This document shows, piece by piece, positions 45,675-54,121 of a DNA stretch of 64,000 nucleotides (position 1 is its first letter; every line of letters begins with the position of its first letter). Below the pieces are notes generated by a model that worked only from the letters and a program-made list of their open reading frames with translations, ran no database searches and was not told the DNA's origin. Position numbers and translations under genes: made by a program. Source of the DNA: JACDBE01 sp963714055 (GTDB lineage Bacteria > Actinomycetota > Acidimicrobiia > Spongiisociales > UBA5794); NCBI GenBank assembly GCA_963714055.1, contig OY970227.1, positions 2,418,001 through 2,482,000 of the forward strand, written 5' to 3'.

Positions 45675-47219
45675 GTGACCGAGATCCCCGTCACCGGCGA
45701 CCCCATCTCTCCAGAGGACGTCGTGGCGGTCGCCCGAGGAAGGGCAACTGCCGTCCCCGGCCCGGCGCTGGAGGCGCGGATGCGTCCTGCCCGCGACGTC
45801 GTCGACCGGGTCGTCGGCGACGACAGCACCGTGTACGGGATCACCACCGGTTTCGGCGCCCTGGCGTCGACCCGCATCGAGGCGTCGCAGGCGGCCGAGC
45901 TCCAGCTGGGGCTGGTCCGATCGCACGCCGCCGGGGTGGGGGAGCGGCTTCCCGCCGAGCTGGTCCGGGCGATGATGCTGCTCCGCGCCAGGACGCTCGC
46001 CCAAGGACACAGCGGCGTCCGTCCCCTGGTCGTGGAGCGGATCCTCGAGCTGCTCCGCCGCGACCTGCTCCCGGTGGTGCCGTCCCAGGGGTCGGTCGGC
46101 GCCAGCGGCGACCTCGCACCCTTCGCCCACCTGGCACTCCCGCTGATCGGCGAGGGGGAGCTATGGGACGACGGCGAGGCCGTCCCGGCCGGTGACGTTC
46201 TCGCCCGTCACGGGTTGGAGCCTCTCCGCCTCGAGGCCAAGGAGGGGCTCAGCCTGCTCAACGGCACCGAGGGGATGCTGGCCATGGGAGTGCTCGGGTT
46301 GGCGTCGGCCGACAACCTGGCGGTGACCGCCGACGCCGCCTGCGCCCTCTCGATCGAGGCGCTGCTCGGCTCGGCCCGGCCATTCGACCCCCGCATCCAC
46401 AGTCTCCGCCCGCACCCCGGGCAGGCACGTTCCGCCCGCCTCATCGCCGCCCTGCTCAACGGGTCCGAGATCAACTCGTCGCACGCCGACGACTTCGACC
46501 ACGCCGTCCAGGACGCCTACAGCCTGCGGTGTGCCCCCCAGGTCCACGGTGCCGTGGTCGACACGCTGACCCACGCCCGGGGCGTCTTCGAGCGCGAACT
46601 GGGGGCGGTGACCGACAACCCATTGGTGTTCGCCGCCGATGGGGACGTGCTCTCCGGAGGGAACTTCCACGGCCAGCCGCTCGCCTTCGCCCTCGACTTC
46701 ATGGCGATCGCCGTCGCCGAGCTCGGGTCGATCTCGGAGCGCCGCACCGACCGCATCCTCGACCCGGATCGGTCGTCGGGACTGCCCCCGTTCCTCGCCA
46801 TCCGTCCCGGCCTCACCTCCGGGTACATGATCGCCCAGTACACGGCGGCGGCGTTGGTGGCGGAGAATCGGGTGCTCGCTCATCCTGCATCGGTCGACTC
46901 GGTGCCGACCTCCGGCCTCCAGGAGGACCATGTGTCCATGGGGTGGGGCGCCGGTCGAAAGCTGGGGGTCGTGCTCGACAACGTCGCCAAGGTGCTGGCG
47001 ATCGAGCTGCTGTGCGCCGCCGAGGGCGTCGATCATCGGGCACCGCTGCACCCCGGCGAAGGGGCTGCAGCGGTGCACGCCGTCGTGCGTGAGGTGGTGC
47101 CACCGCTGACCGACGACCGCCCACCAGGACCGGCGATCGAGGCACTGGTGCGGGCGATCGGGGACGGGGCGGTGACCGCCGCAGTCGAGCCGTTCCGTCC
47201 CGGTGAGCCGCCGCGGTGA
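45675..47219 (+). CDS. hutH: Histidine ammonia-lyase
   Basis: 514-aa lyase converting histidine to urocanate. The Ala143-Ser144-Gly145 triad that cyclises to the MIO cofactor lies in SQGSVGASGDLAPFAHLALP. Other landmarks are YGITTGFGALAS, KEGLSLLNGTEGMLAMGVLG, PHPGQ, QDAYSLRCAPQVHGAV and VTDNPLVFAADG. Length matches HutH. No other hut genes are in the window, so a role in histidine breakdown relies on genes elsewhere; aromatic lyases of the same fold are a less likely alternative. Confidence 0.93.
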   Translation: MTEIPVTGDPISPEDVVAVARGRATAVPGPALEARMRPARDVVDRVVGDDSTVYGITTGFGALASTRIEASQAAELQLGLVRSHAAGVGERLPAELVRAMMLLRARTLAQGHSGVRPLVVERILELLRRDLLPVVPSQGSVGASGDLAPFAHLALPLIGEGELWDDGEAVPAGDVLARHGLEPLRLEAKEGLSLLNGTEGMLAMGVLGLASADNLAVTADAACALSIEALLGSARPFDPRIHSLRPHPGQARSARLIAALLNGSEINSSHADDFDHAVQDAYSLRCAPQVHGAVVDTLTHARGVFERELGAVTDNPLVFAADGDVLSGGNFHGQPLAFALDFMAIAVAELGSISERRTDRILDPDRSSGLPPFLAIRPGLTSGYMIAQYTAAALVAENRVLAHPASVDSVPTSGLQEDHVSMGWGAGRKLGVVLDNVAKVLAIELLCAAEGVDHRAPLHPGEGAAAVHAVVREVVPPLTDDRPPGPAIEALVRAIGDGAVTAAVEPFRPGEPPR

Positions 47220-47228
47220 CGACCGACG

Positions 47229-47234
47229 TACAAT
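47229..47234 (+). promoter_or_regulatory. -10 box of LEA-like gene
   Basis: TACAAT, the closest to consensus TATAAT in the window, 28 nt before the ATG; GGAGGAG lies between. It starts 10 nt after the hutH stop, so the gene probably has its own strong promoter. Confidence 0.45.
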
Positions 47235-47262
47235 CGGCCCTCCGATCGATGGAGGAGACCTC

Positions 47263-47547
47263 ATGGGATTCATGGACAGCCTCAAGGGCCTGTTCGGCGG
47301 CGGCAAGGACAAGACCGCGGATGCTGCCGACAAGGCGGCTGACGTCGCCGGTGACGCTGCAGACAAGACCAAGGACATGGCCGACAAGGCCGGCGATACC
47401 GCCGGCGACGCCTGGGACAAGACCAAGGACACGGCGAGCGACGCCATGGACGCCGGCAAGGACGAGGCGGGCGACATGGCGGACACCGCCCAGGACACGG
47501 CCGCCGACGTCGCTGACGCCGCCCAGGACGAGATGGGCGGGAGTTGA
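47263..47547 (+). CDS. LEA-like low-complexity Ala/Asp/Lys repeat protein
   Basis: 94-aa protein. After MGFMDSLKGLFGGGKDK it consists of repeats such as AADKAADVAGDAADKTKDMA and DKAGDTAGDAWDKTKDTASD, an 11-residue-like amphipathic pattern as in group 3 LEA proteins. No cysteine and hardly any hydrophobic core. Such proteins are associated with desiccation or stress; similar actinobacterial ORFs are sometimes labelled antitoxin-like (MT0933). Strong ribosome site and its own -10. A hairpin follows. Confidence 0.8.
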   Translation: MGFMDSLKGLFGGGKDKTADAADKAADVAGDAADKTKDMADKAGDTAGDAWDKTKDTASDAMDAGKDEAGDMADTAQDTAADVADAAQDEMGGS

Positions 47548-47570
47548 CCGGCCGGACCTGACACGTACCC

Positions 47571-47591
47571 ACTCCCGGTGCTCTCGGGAGT
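47571..47591. terminator. Hairpin between convergent genes
   Basis: ACTCCCG, 7 nt, CGGGAGT: a perfect 7-bp stem 23 nt after the LEA-like gene's stop, before the convergent haem-binding protein gene. No T-tract. Likely a terminator. Confidence 0.5.
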
Positions 47592-47633
47592 GAGTCGCAC
47601 CGGGCTCCCAACAGGGCGCCCGCGTACCAGCTG

Positions 47634-48080
47634 TCAGTCGGCGGCCTCCATCACCGCCAGCGCATCGACGACGGCGGCGGTCTCCTCCGGTGACAATGAG
47701 GCGTCACGGTGGATGAGGGTGTACCTGGTCGGGGGCATCTCGCCCTCGACGATGGTGTCGATGGCGTCGTCGGCGTCCCCGCCGTCCCAGTCCGAGAAGT
47801 TCAGCTCGTCGCGCCCCGTCTCGACATCCCGCCGCACCAGCCACGACATCGGCGCCACGTAGGAGTACAGGGGCCATCGGGTCTCGTTGCTGTGGCAGTC
47901 GTAGCAGGCGGCCCGGGCGAGCCCCTCCGATTGCGCATCCGGCCACACCGCAGGGGCGACCACCGGTGGGTTCTCGTGCCACCAGCCGTAGGGGACCAAT
48001 TGGGCGGCGAGGAACAGCGCGGCGCCGGCGAGGACCACTCTCCGAGCGAGCCTGCGTCCGCCGTCCGCCCTGCCGGCCAC
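47634..48080 (-). CDS. Haem-binding domain (CxxCH) protein
   Basis: 148-aa exported or anchored protein: TM RVVLAGAALFLAAQLVPYGW, then a single c-type haem motif CYDCH followed by SNETRWPLYSYVAPMSWLVR, RDVETGRDELNFSDW and EGEMPPTRYTLIHRDA. This is the Haem_bd (PF14376) pattern. It is a natural client of the ccm system encoded at 33.8-40.3 kb. Its partner in electron transfer is unknown. Confidence 0.87.
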   Translation of the reverse strand: MAGRADGGRRLARRVVLAGAALFLAAQLVPYGWWHENPPVVAPAVWPDAQSEGLARAACYDCHSNETRWPLYSYVAPMSWLVRRDVETGRDELNFSDWDGGDADDAIDTIVEGEMPPTRYTLIHRDASLSPEETAAVVDALAVMEAAD

Positions 48081-48089
48081 GTCGGGTCG

Positions 48090-48677
48090 TCAGGCGGGCG
48101 CCGGCGGAGGCACGCCGCCGTCACCGAAGCCTCTGACCTGGAACGACACGATGGTCAGAGCCAGGCCCCAGGCGATGGCCATGATGCCGATCCAGATGAT
48201 GAGGGCGACCGCACCGGTCCTCGGTTGGAGGAGCAGGAGGATCCCGAGGGCGATCGACAGCAGCCCGGCGAGCACCCACATCCACTCGTTGGTCAGCTCG
48301 GCACGGAGTTGCCAGGCGGTGAGGAGCTCGAAGAACCCGCTGACGATCGCCCAGATGGCGATCACCCAGAGCAGCGCCACGGCGGTTATCGACGGCCAGA
48401 AGAACGACACCAGGCCGGCGGCGATGCCGAGGAGGCCCATGAGCAATAGCCAGAACCGGCGGCCGCCGCTGAGTCGCACGCCGTCGGAGCCCCCACCGAT
48501 GGCCATGCCGATGTCGAGGACCCCGTCGACGAGCACGTACCCGCCGAACACGATGACCAGTGCCCAGACGGTGATCTCCGGCCACACCAGGGCGGCGATC
48601 CCGAAGACGATGGCGAGCAATCCCCGGACGAGCAGGACCCACCAGTACCGAGCAACCTCTTGGATCACTCCTCCCAC
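48090..48677 (-). CDS. HdeD/DUF308 membrane protein
   Basis: 195-aa six-TM protein of the HdeD family: YWWVLLVRGLLAIVFGIAAL, VWPEITVWALVIVFGGYVLV, DGVLDIGMAIGG, then a duplicated half. E. coli HdeD is linked to acid resistance at high density; actinobacterial members are uncharacterised. Start is GTG 48677 (GTG 48668 possible). It lies 9 nt upstream of the haem-binding gene, so the two may be one operon. Confidence 0.85.
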   Translation of the reverse strand: MGGVIQEVARYWWVLLVRGLLAIVFGIAALVWPEITVWALVIVFGGYVLVDGVLDIGMAIGGGSDGVRLSGGRRFWLLLMGLLGIAAGLVSFFWPSITAVALLWVIAIWAIVSGFFELLTAWQLRAELTNEWMWVLAGLLSIALGILLLLQPRTGAVALIIWIGIMAIAWGLALTIVSFQVRGFGDGGVPPPAPA

Positions 48678-48746
48678 CTCCTCGCTTCACCGAAACGCTA
48701 CACGAGGGGTGGAAGGCGCCCCGGCATTGCCCCGTCGGGGCTGCGA

Positions 48747-48752
48747 TACCCT
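48747..48752 (+). promoter_or_regulatory. Leaderless -10-like box TACCCT
   Basis: TACCCT with 7 nt before GTG 48760 of the GDPD gene. Confidence 0.35.
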
Positions 48753-48759
48753 CCGTGCC

Positions 48760-49539
48760 GTGCACCCCTTCCTCGCCCTCGAGCATCCGCTGCGAATGGC
48801 GCACCGCGGGTCGCGGGTGCTGTGGCCGGAGAACACGGCGGTCGCCTTCCAGGGGGCGCTCGACCTCGGTCTCCGCTACATCGAGACCGACGTGCAGGTG
48901 ACCGCCGACGGGGTGGTGGTGGTCTTCCATGACAGCACTCTGGAGCGGACGACCAACGGGGTGGGCCGGGTCGGCGCCTGGACGTGGGAGGACCTGCGCC
49001 ACCTCGACGCCGCTTGGTCGTACGGCGCCGAACAGGGTTACCCGTTGAGGGGCACCGGGGTGGGGATCAGCCGCCTCGACGACGTTCTCACTACCTGGCC
49101 CGGGGCCTACTTCAACATCGACCTCAAGTCGCCGGGGTCGGAGTGGCCGGTGGCGGAGGTCGTCCGCCGGACCGGGCGGCAGGAGTCCGTGCTCATCGCC
49201 TCGTTCTCCGACGCTCGCATCGCCCGCTTCCGGAGGATCACCAAGGGCGTCGTCGCCACCTCCGCCGGTCCCGCCGCCGTGGCCCGGGCGCTGGTCGCCT
49301 CCCGGCTGGGCAGGCCCGCACCCGCCGGCCCCGTCGCCTACCAGCTGCCGCACGACCGGCGTGGCGTGCCGATCGCCGCCCGCCTCATCGACTCGGTGCA
49401 CGCCGGAGGTGCCCAGGTCCACGTGTGGACGGTCAACGAGGTGGGCGACATGCGCAGGCTGCTCGAGGCCGGGGTCGACGGGATCGTCACCGACCGCCCG
49501 GACCGGCTGAACGAGGTGCTGGAGCCCGATCATGGGTGA
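48760..49539 (+). CDS. Glycerophosphodiester phosphodiesterase
   Basis: 259-aa GDPD-family enzyme hydrolysing glycerophosphodiesters to glycerol-3-phosphate and an alcohol. The N-terminal signature HRGSRVLWPENTAVAFQGAL has the catalytic His and ENT, then IETDVQVTADGVVVVFHDST has ETD and the second catalytic His. FNIDLKSPG and the C-terminal VHVWTVNEVGDMRRLLEAGV with GIVTDRPDRL complete the TIM barrel. No signal peptide, so cytoplasmic. Overlaps the following gene by 8 nt. Confidence 0.92.
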   Translation: MHPFLALEHPLRMAHRGSRVLWPENTAVAFQGALDLGLRYIETDVQVTADGVVVVFHDSTLERTTNGVGRVGAWTWEDLRHLDAAWSYGAEQGYPLRGTGVGISRLDDVLTTWPGAYFNIDLKSPGSEWPVAEVVRRTGRQESVLIASFSDARIARFRRITKGVVATSAGPAAVARALVASRLGRPAPAGPVAYQLPHDRRGVPIAARLIDSVHAGGAQVHVWTVNEVGDMRRLLEAGVDGIVTDRPDRLNEVLEPDHG

Positions 49540-50092
49540 CTTGCTCGGCCATGTGGTCCGGCTCCAGATCCAGCGCACGTCGCTGAAGTACGACCGGCAG
49601 TACGACCCGGTGCCGCTGCTCTCCGTGCCCGAGGTGGTGATCACCGCGCGCGGTGTCGTCGGGGCGGTCGACCGCGGCTGGATGCTCGATGTGCACCACG
49701 CCGACCACCCGTTCCCGAGGGCACGGGGGTTGCGGCCACTGTCGATCGGGTTCACCTCACACTATGACGAGATCGACGGCAGGTTCGGCTCGGCCCCGCT
49801 CGGCATCGGCGGCGAGAACCTGATCGTCGCCTCCGACCGACGCTGGTCGGAGGAGGATCTGGGTGCCGGGGTGGTGGTGAACGGGGTCGAGCTCGTCGAT
49901 CCCCGGGTGGCGGCACCATGCCTCGAGTTCACCTCCTACCTGCTCGGGCTGCCCGAACGAGCCGCCCGCGACGACGTGGCCGGCGAGTTGGAGTTCCTCG
50001 ACGGCGGTACCCGGGGGTTCCTGCTCGACGTCGGCAGGGTGCGGGAACCGCTACGCGTCGCCGTGGGCGATGAGGTCACCCTCATCGCCTGA
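49532..50092 (+). CDS. MOSC-like domain protein
   Basis: 186-aa protein. GGENLIVASDRRWSEEDLGA, GVVVNGVELVDPRVAAPCLE and DVGRVREPLRVAVGDEVTLI resemble the beta barrel of MOSC domains (GENL, then PC with the sulfur-carrier Cys). The N-terminus LQIQRTSLKYDRQYDPVPLL is unlike the standard MOSC start. Assignment is tentative. Coupled to the GDPD gene by an 8-nt overlap. Function unknown. Confidence 0.55.
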   Translation: MGDLLGHVVRLQIQRTSLKYDRQYDPVPLLSVPEVVITARGVVGAVDRGWMLDVHHADHPFPRARGLRPLSIGFTSHYDEIDGRFGSAPLGIGGENLIVASDRRWSEEDLGAGVVVNGVELVDPRVAAPCLEFTSYLLGLPERAARDDVAGELEFLDGGTRGFLLDVGRVREPLRVAVGDEVTLIA

Positions 50093-50115
50093 TCGGCGTC
50101 GTCGGCCGATCGGCG

Positions 50116-50505
50116 TCAACGGCCGGGGGGCGAGTAGGGGATCCCCCCGAGCTGGAACAGCAGGTCGATCGCCGCCTCTCTGGCGAGTTCGAATTCAGCC
50201 ACGGTCTGGTCGTGGCTGTCGCCGAGCTCCTGCCGGTACACCCGGAACAACCCGGCACCCTCGTCGATCACGTACAAGCCGTCGGCGGGACCAACCCGGT
50301 TCCGGCCAAGGCCGAGCAGGGTCGCCGGGTCGGGGATGGCGGCCAGCAGGTCGATCCACTCCAGCGTGAACGCCTCGGCGAAGTCGGCGGCGGTGGCGGC
50401 GCGGCGCCCCAGGATGCCCGAGGCGAGCTGCCACGCCCGCAACCCGAGGATTGCCTCCGCCTGCTCGTGTCGGGTGGGTGGCGTCGCCGGACGGGACCAT
50501 GCCAC
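50116..50505 (-). CDS. Hypothetical protein after leuD
   Basis: 129-aa soluble protein with no family I recognise. It has HEQAEAILGLRAWQLASGIL, DFAEAFTLEWIDLLAAIPDP, a central DGLYVIDEGAGLFRVYRQEL and the C-terminal AREAAIDLLFQLGGIPYSPP. Start GTG 50505 is 4 nt after the leuD stop, so it is probably the third gene of the leuCD transcript. Codon use and the lack of breaks support a real gene. Confidence 0.6.
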   Translation of the reverse strand: MAWSRPATPPTRHEQAEAILGLRAWQLASGILGRRAATAADFAEAFTLEWIDLLAAIPDPATLLGLGRNRVGPADGLYVIDEGAGLFRVYRQELGDSHDQTVAEFELAREAAIDLLFQLGGIPYSPPGR

Positions 50506-50509
50506 GGGG

Positions 50510-51124
50510 TCAAGGCGCCGGCGCGGTGAGCACCGGCTTCCAGGATGGGCGAGAGGCCTCGAAGCGGTCGATGTCGTCGGCGTGCTCGAGGGTCAGCGCG
50601 ATCGGGTCCAGGCCATTGACCAGTCGGTGCTTGACGAACGGGTCGATGGTGAAGGTGGCGGTGAACCCGGCGGCGGTGACGGTCTGGGAGGGGAGGTCGA
50701 TGGTCACCACGACCTCGGGGTCCTCGGCGATCTCGGCGAACCGAGCCGCCTCCTCCTCGGTGACCACGACGGTGAGCAGCCCGATGTTGACGCAGTTGTT
50801 GGCGAAGATATCGGCGAACGACGGGGCGATCACCGCCTGGAAGCCCCAGTCCTCCAGGGCCCACGGGGCATGTTCCCGCGACGACCCCGACCCGAAGTTC
50901 GGCCCGCTCACCAACACCGTGGCGCCCTGGCATTCCGGGCGGTTGAGCACGAAGTCGGGCACCGGCTCGCCCTCGGTGTCGAGCGCCCAGTCGTGGAACA
51001 GGAACGGCCCGAACCCGGTGCGGTCGATGCGCTTGAGGAACTGCTTGGGGATGATCTGGTCGGTGTCGACGTTGGCCCGGGGGAGCGGGACCATGGTCCC
51101 GGTGACGACCGTGACCGGGTTCAC
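50510..51124 (-). CDS. leuD: 3-isopropylmalate dehydratase small subunit
   Basis: 204-aa swivel-domain subunit of isopropylmalate isomerase in leucine synthesis. Landmarks are VPLPRANVDTDQIIPKQFLK, FVLNRPECQGATVLVSGPNF, GSGSSREHAPWALEDWGFQA and SFADIFANNCVNIGLLTVVV. GTG 51124 overlaps the leuC stop by 4 nt (GTGA), as expected for a coupled heterodimer. Confidence 0.95.
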   Translation of the reverse strand: MNPVTVVTGTMVPLPRANVDTDQIIPKQFLKRIDRTGFGPFLFHDWALDTEGEPVPDFVLNRPECQGATVLVSGPNFGSGSSREHAPWALEDWGFQAVIAPSFADIFANNCVNIGLLTVVVTEEEAARFAEIAEDPEVVVTIDLPSQTVTAAGFTATFTIDPFVKHRLVNGLDPIALTLEHADDIDRFEASRPSWKPVLTAPAP

Positions 51125-52524
51125 GACCAGATCCTGATGTCGACGAAGCGACCCTCGATGGCCGCCGCCACCGCCATCTGCGGGGAGACGAGGTGGGTTC
51201 GGCCACCTCGGCCCTGGCGGCCCTCGAAGTTGCGATTTGAGGTCGAGGCACACCGCTCGCCCGGGGAGAGGATGTCGGGGTTCATCCCGAGGCACATCGA
51301 GCAGCCTGCGTCGCGCCATTCGAACCCGGCCTGCTTGAAGACGAGGTCCAGCCCCTCCTCCTCGGCCTGCAGCTTCACCAGGCCGGACCCGGGGACCACC
51401 ATGGCATGGACGTCGGGGTGGACGGTGCGGCCCCGGATGGTCCGCGCTCCTTCCCGTAGGTCTTCGATGCGGGCGTTGGTGCACGATCCGAAGAAGACGC
51501 GGTCGATCGGGATGTCGGTGATGGCGGTGCCGGGGACGAGGTCCATGTAGGCGAGCGCACGCTCCGTCGCCTCGCGGTCGAGCGGGTCGTCGAACTCGTC
51601 CGGTGAGGGCACGGTGCCGTCGACCGGCAGCGTCTGTGCGGGATTGGTGCCCCACGTGACGAACGGTGCGAGGTCGTCGGCGGCGACGGCGACCTCCCGG
51701 TCGAAGTGGGCACCGGCGTCGGTCGCCAGGGTCTCCCATACGGCCACCGCGTCGTCCCACGCACGACCTGCGGGCGCATACGGGCGACCCTCGAGATACT
51801 CGAACGTGGTGGCGTCGGGGGCGATCATCCCGGCCCGGGCGCCACCCTCGATCGACATGTTGCAGATCGTCATCCGTCCTTCCATCGACAGCCCGGTGAC
51901 CGCCGATCCCCGGTACTCGATGACGTGGCCGACCCCGCCACCGACCCCGATCCGCGAGATGATCCCGAGGATCACGTCCTTGGCGGTGACCCCGAAGGGC
52001 AGATCGCCATCGACGGTGATCGCCATCGACCGCGGCTTGGCCTGGGCGAGCGTCTGGGTGGCGAGGACGTGCTCCACCTCCGACGTGCCGACTCCGAAGG
52101 CGAGGGCCCCGAAGGCACCGTGCGTCGAGGTGTGCGAGTCGCCGCAGACGATGGTCATGCCCGGCTGGGTGAGTCCCTGCTCGGGACCGATGACGTGGAC
52201 GATGCCCTGCCGGGGATCGTCGATCCCGAACACGGTGATGTCGTTGCCGGCGCAGTTCGCCATCAGCGTGTCGATCTGCTGCTTCGACAGCGGGTCGGCG
52301 ATGCCCAGCGCCCTACCCGCGGTGGGGACACCGTGGTCGACGGTGGCCAGGGTCAGATCGGGGCGACGGACCCGGCGCCCGCTCATCGCCAGCGACTCGA
52401 ACGCCTGCGGCGAGGTCACCTCGTGGACCAGGTGGAGGTCGACGAAGAGAAGGTCGGGCTCCCCGCGGTCGCCACGGACGACCACGTGGTCGTCCCACAC
52501 CTTGTCGAAGAGAGTCCGGGGCAC
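51121..52524 (-). CDS. leuC: 3-isopropylmalate dehydratase large subunit
   Basis: 467-aa [4Fe-4S] subunit that isomerises 2- to 3-isopropylmalate. It begins RTLFDKVWDDHVVV. VCGDSHTSTHGAFGALAFGV, FFGSCTNARIEDLREGA and the Cys pair in DAGCSMCLGMNPDILSPGER supply the cluster ligands, and STSNRNFEGRQGRGGRTHLV closes the protein. GTG 52524 has AGGTGGA upstream. No T-box or attenuator is obvious in front; it is divergent from the LLM gene. Confidence 0.95.
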   Translation of the reverse strand: MPRTLFDKVWDDHVVVRGDRGEPDLLFVDLHLVHEVTSPQAFESLAMSGRRVRRPDLTLATVDHGVPTAGRALGIADPLSKQQIDTLMANCAGNDITVFGIDDPRQGIVHVIGPEQGLTQPGMTIVCGDSHTSTHGAFGALAFGVGTSEVEHVLATQTLAQAKPRSMAITVDGDLPFGVTAKDVILGIISRIGVGGGVGHVIEYRGSAVTGLSMEGRMTICNMSIEGGARAGMIAPDATTFEYLEGRPYAPAGRAWDDAVAVWETLATDAGAHFDREVAVAADDLAPFVTWGTNPAQTLPVDGTVPSPDEFDDPLDREATERALAYMDLVPGTAITDIPIDRVFFGSCTNARIEDLREGARTIRGRTVHPDVHAMVVPGSGLVKLQAEEEGLDLVFKQAGFEWRDAGCSMCLGMNPDILSPGERCASTSNRNFEGRQGRGGRTHLVSPQMAVAAAIEGRFVDIRIWS

Positions 52525-52633
52525 CTGTCCACCTGCGCTCGCCTGCGCCGATGGTAGGCGGTCGCCCCACCCCTCCCGTCCGAGCCCGGCCGGCGGCGCG
52601 CCGGCGGTCCATACTGTGCCGGGGAGGTGAGCC

Positions 52634-53470
52634 GTGACGGCTCTCGGTGTGGTGTTCGTCCCGCAGTTCCCGCCGGAGCGGCTGCGGAGTGTCGTCGAGG
52701 CCGCCGATCGGGCCGGCCTCGAGGAGCTCTGGCTGTGGGAGGACTGCTTCCTCGAGGGCGGTATCTCCATGGCGGCGACAGCGCTGGCGTGGAGCGAGCG
52801 GCTGGTCGTCGGCATCGGCGTGCTCCCGGTCCCGCTGCGCAACGTGGCCCTCACCGCCATGGAGGTGGCAACGCTGCACCGGCTGGCGCCGGGCCGGGTC
52901 AGGGTGGGCGTCGGTCACGGCGTCCTCGACTGGATGGCGCAGGTCGGGGAGCGGGTCGCCTCGCCGATGACCCTGCTCGCCGAGTACGTGACTGCGCTGC
53001 GGCGGCTGCTCGGCGGTGAGCGGGTCAGCGTGGATGGGCGGTACGTGCGCCTCGACGGGGTGGAGCTGGACTGGCCGCCGGCCGGCCCGGTGCCGGTGCT
53101 GTTGGGCGCCATCGGCCCCCGCACCCTGCAGCTCGCCGGTGAGCTCGGCGACGGGGTAGTGCTCACCGGCGGCACCTCGCCGGACCAGGTCCGGGACGCC
53201 GTCGGGCGGGTCGAGGCGGGACGCGCCGCCGCAGCTCGCACCGGTCCCGCCGAAGTGGTCGTCTACCTTCCGGCGGCCACCGCCACCGGGTCTGCTCCGG
53301 GGGAGGACCTCGGCGTGGTCGGCGACGCCTCCGTGGTGGCCGAGGCGGTGCGGCGGCTCGGCGACGCAGGAGCCGGTACCGTCGTCCTCATACCGACCGC
53401 CGACGAGCCGGAGGACTTTGTCAGGTTCGTCGCCGAGGAGGTCCGTCAGAAGATCGACCGGCCGCCTTGA
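52634..53470 (+). CDS. LLM-class F420-dependent-type oxidoreductase
   Basis: 278-aa TIM-barrel protein of the luciferase-like family: GVVFVPQFPPERLRSVVEAA, GLEELWLWEDCFLEGGISMA, GIGVLPVPLRNVALTAMEVA, HRLAPGRVRVGVGHGVLDWM and PVPVLLGAIGPRTLQLAGEL, GDGVVLTGG. The actinobacterial context favours F420 over FMN as cofactor. Substrate unknown. GTG 52634 has GGGGAGG upstream and CATACT (52610-52615) as a likely -10. It runs in the same direction as the regulator 32 nt downstream. Confidence 0.87.
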   Translation: MTALGVVFVPQFPPERLRSVVEAADRAGLEELWLWEDCFLEGGISMAATALAWSERLVVGIGVLPVPLRNVALTAMEVATLHRLAPGRVRVGVGHGVLDWMAQVGERVASPMTLLAEYVTALRRLLGGERVSVDGRYVRLDGVELDWPPAGPVPVLLGAIGPRTLQLAGELGDGVVLTGGTSPDQVRDAVGRVEAGRAAAARTGPAEVVVYLPAATATGSAPGEDLGVVGDASVVAEAVRRLGDAGAGTVVLIPTADEPEDFVRFVAEEVRQKIDRPP

Positions 53471-53502
53471 CAAATGGTCCGTAATAGCAGACCATTCGGC
53501 GA

Positions 53503-54121
53503 ATGCCGACCATTCCCGCCCTGCAGCCGGCGACACCTTCCACGTCGGGTCCTGACTACGAGTTCGACGAGTACGTCGAGGCGTCCACACCGGCCCAGCT
53601 GAAGGCCATCGGCCACCGCACCCGGGCCACCATCCTCGACCTGGTCCTGGAGCGCGCAGCCACCACCACCGAACTGGCAGGGGCCCTCGGCCAGCCGAAG
53701 GGGACGGTCGGTCACCATCTCAAGGTGCTCGAGGCCGCCGGCCTGGTGCGGGTGGTCGCCACCCGGCAGGTGCGGGCCCTCACCGCCAAGTACTACGGCA
53801 GGACCGGGCGCACCATCGTCATCAAGGGCGACTACCTGGGCGCCGGGTACCGGTTCCCGATGCTCTCCGAAGCGCTCGAGGAGGCGACCGAGGCCATGGA
53901 CGCGGGTGTCGTCGGCGACGATGACGCCCTGCCCACGTTCACGTTGCGTCATGTCAGGCTCTCCGCGGCGAGCGGCGGCGGCCTTCGCCGAGCGACTTCA
54001 CGCCCTCGCCGTCGAGTTCTCCGAGCTGCCCCGCAGCGGTGACACCGTCTACGGGCTGATCGCCGGGATATACCCGACCACGCATCCTGTCCTCATGGAC
54101 CGGACCGAGGAGGACCGGTGA
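53503..54121 (+). pseudogene. ArsR-like HTH regulator, one frame change
   Basis: The N-terminal part has a winged helix: TPAQLKAIGHRTRATILDLV, LERAATTTELAGALGQPKGT, VGHHLKVLEAAGLVRVVATR. After TFTLRHVRLSAA the frame shifts in the run gagcggcggcggcc at about 53965-53975. The natural continuation FAERLHALAVEFSELPRSGD and GLIAGIYPTTHP reads in the next frame to a TGA that overlaps the transporter start. Restored length would be about 206 aa. It probably controls the coupled MFS gene. As the shift is in a GGC run, a sequence error is likely. Confidence 0.78.
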
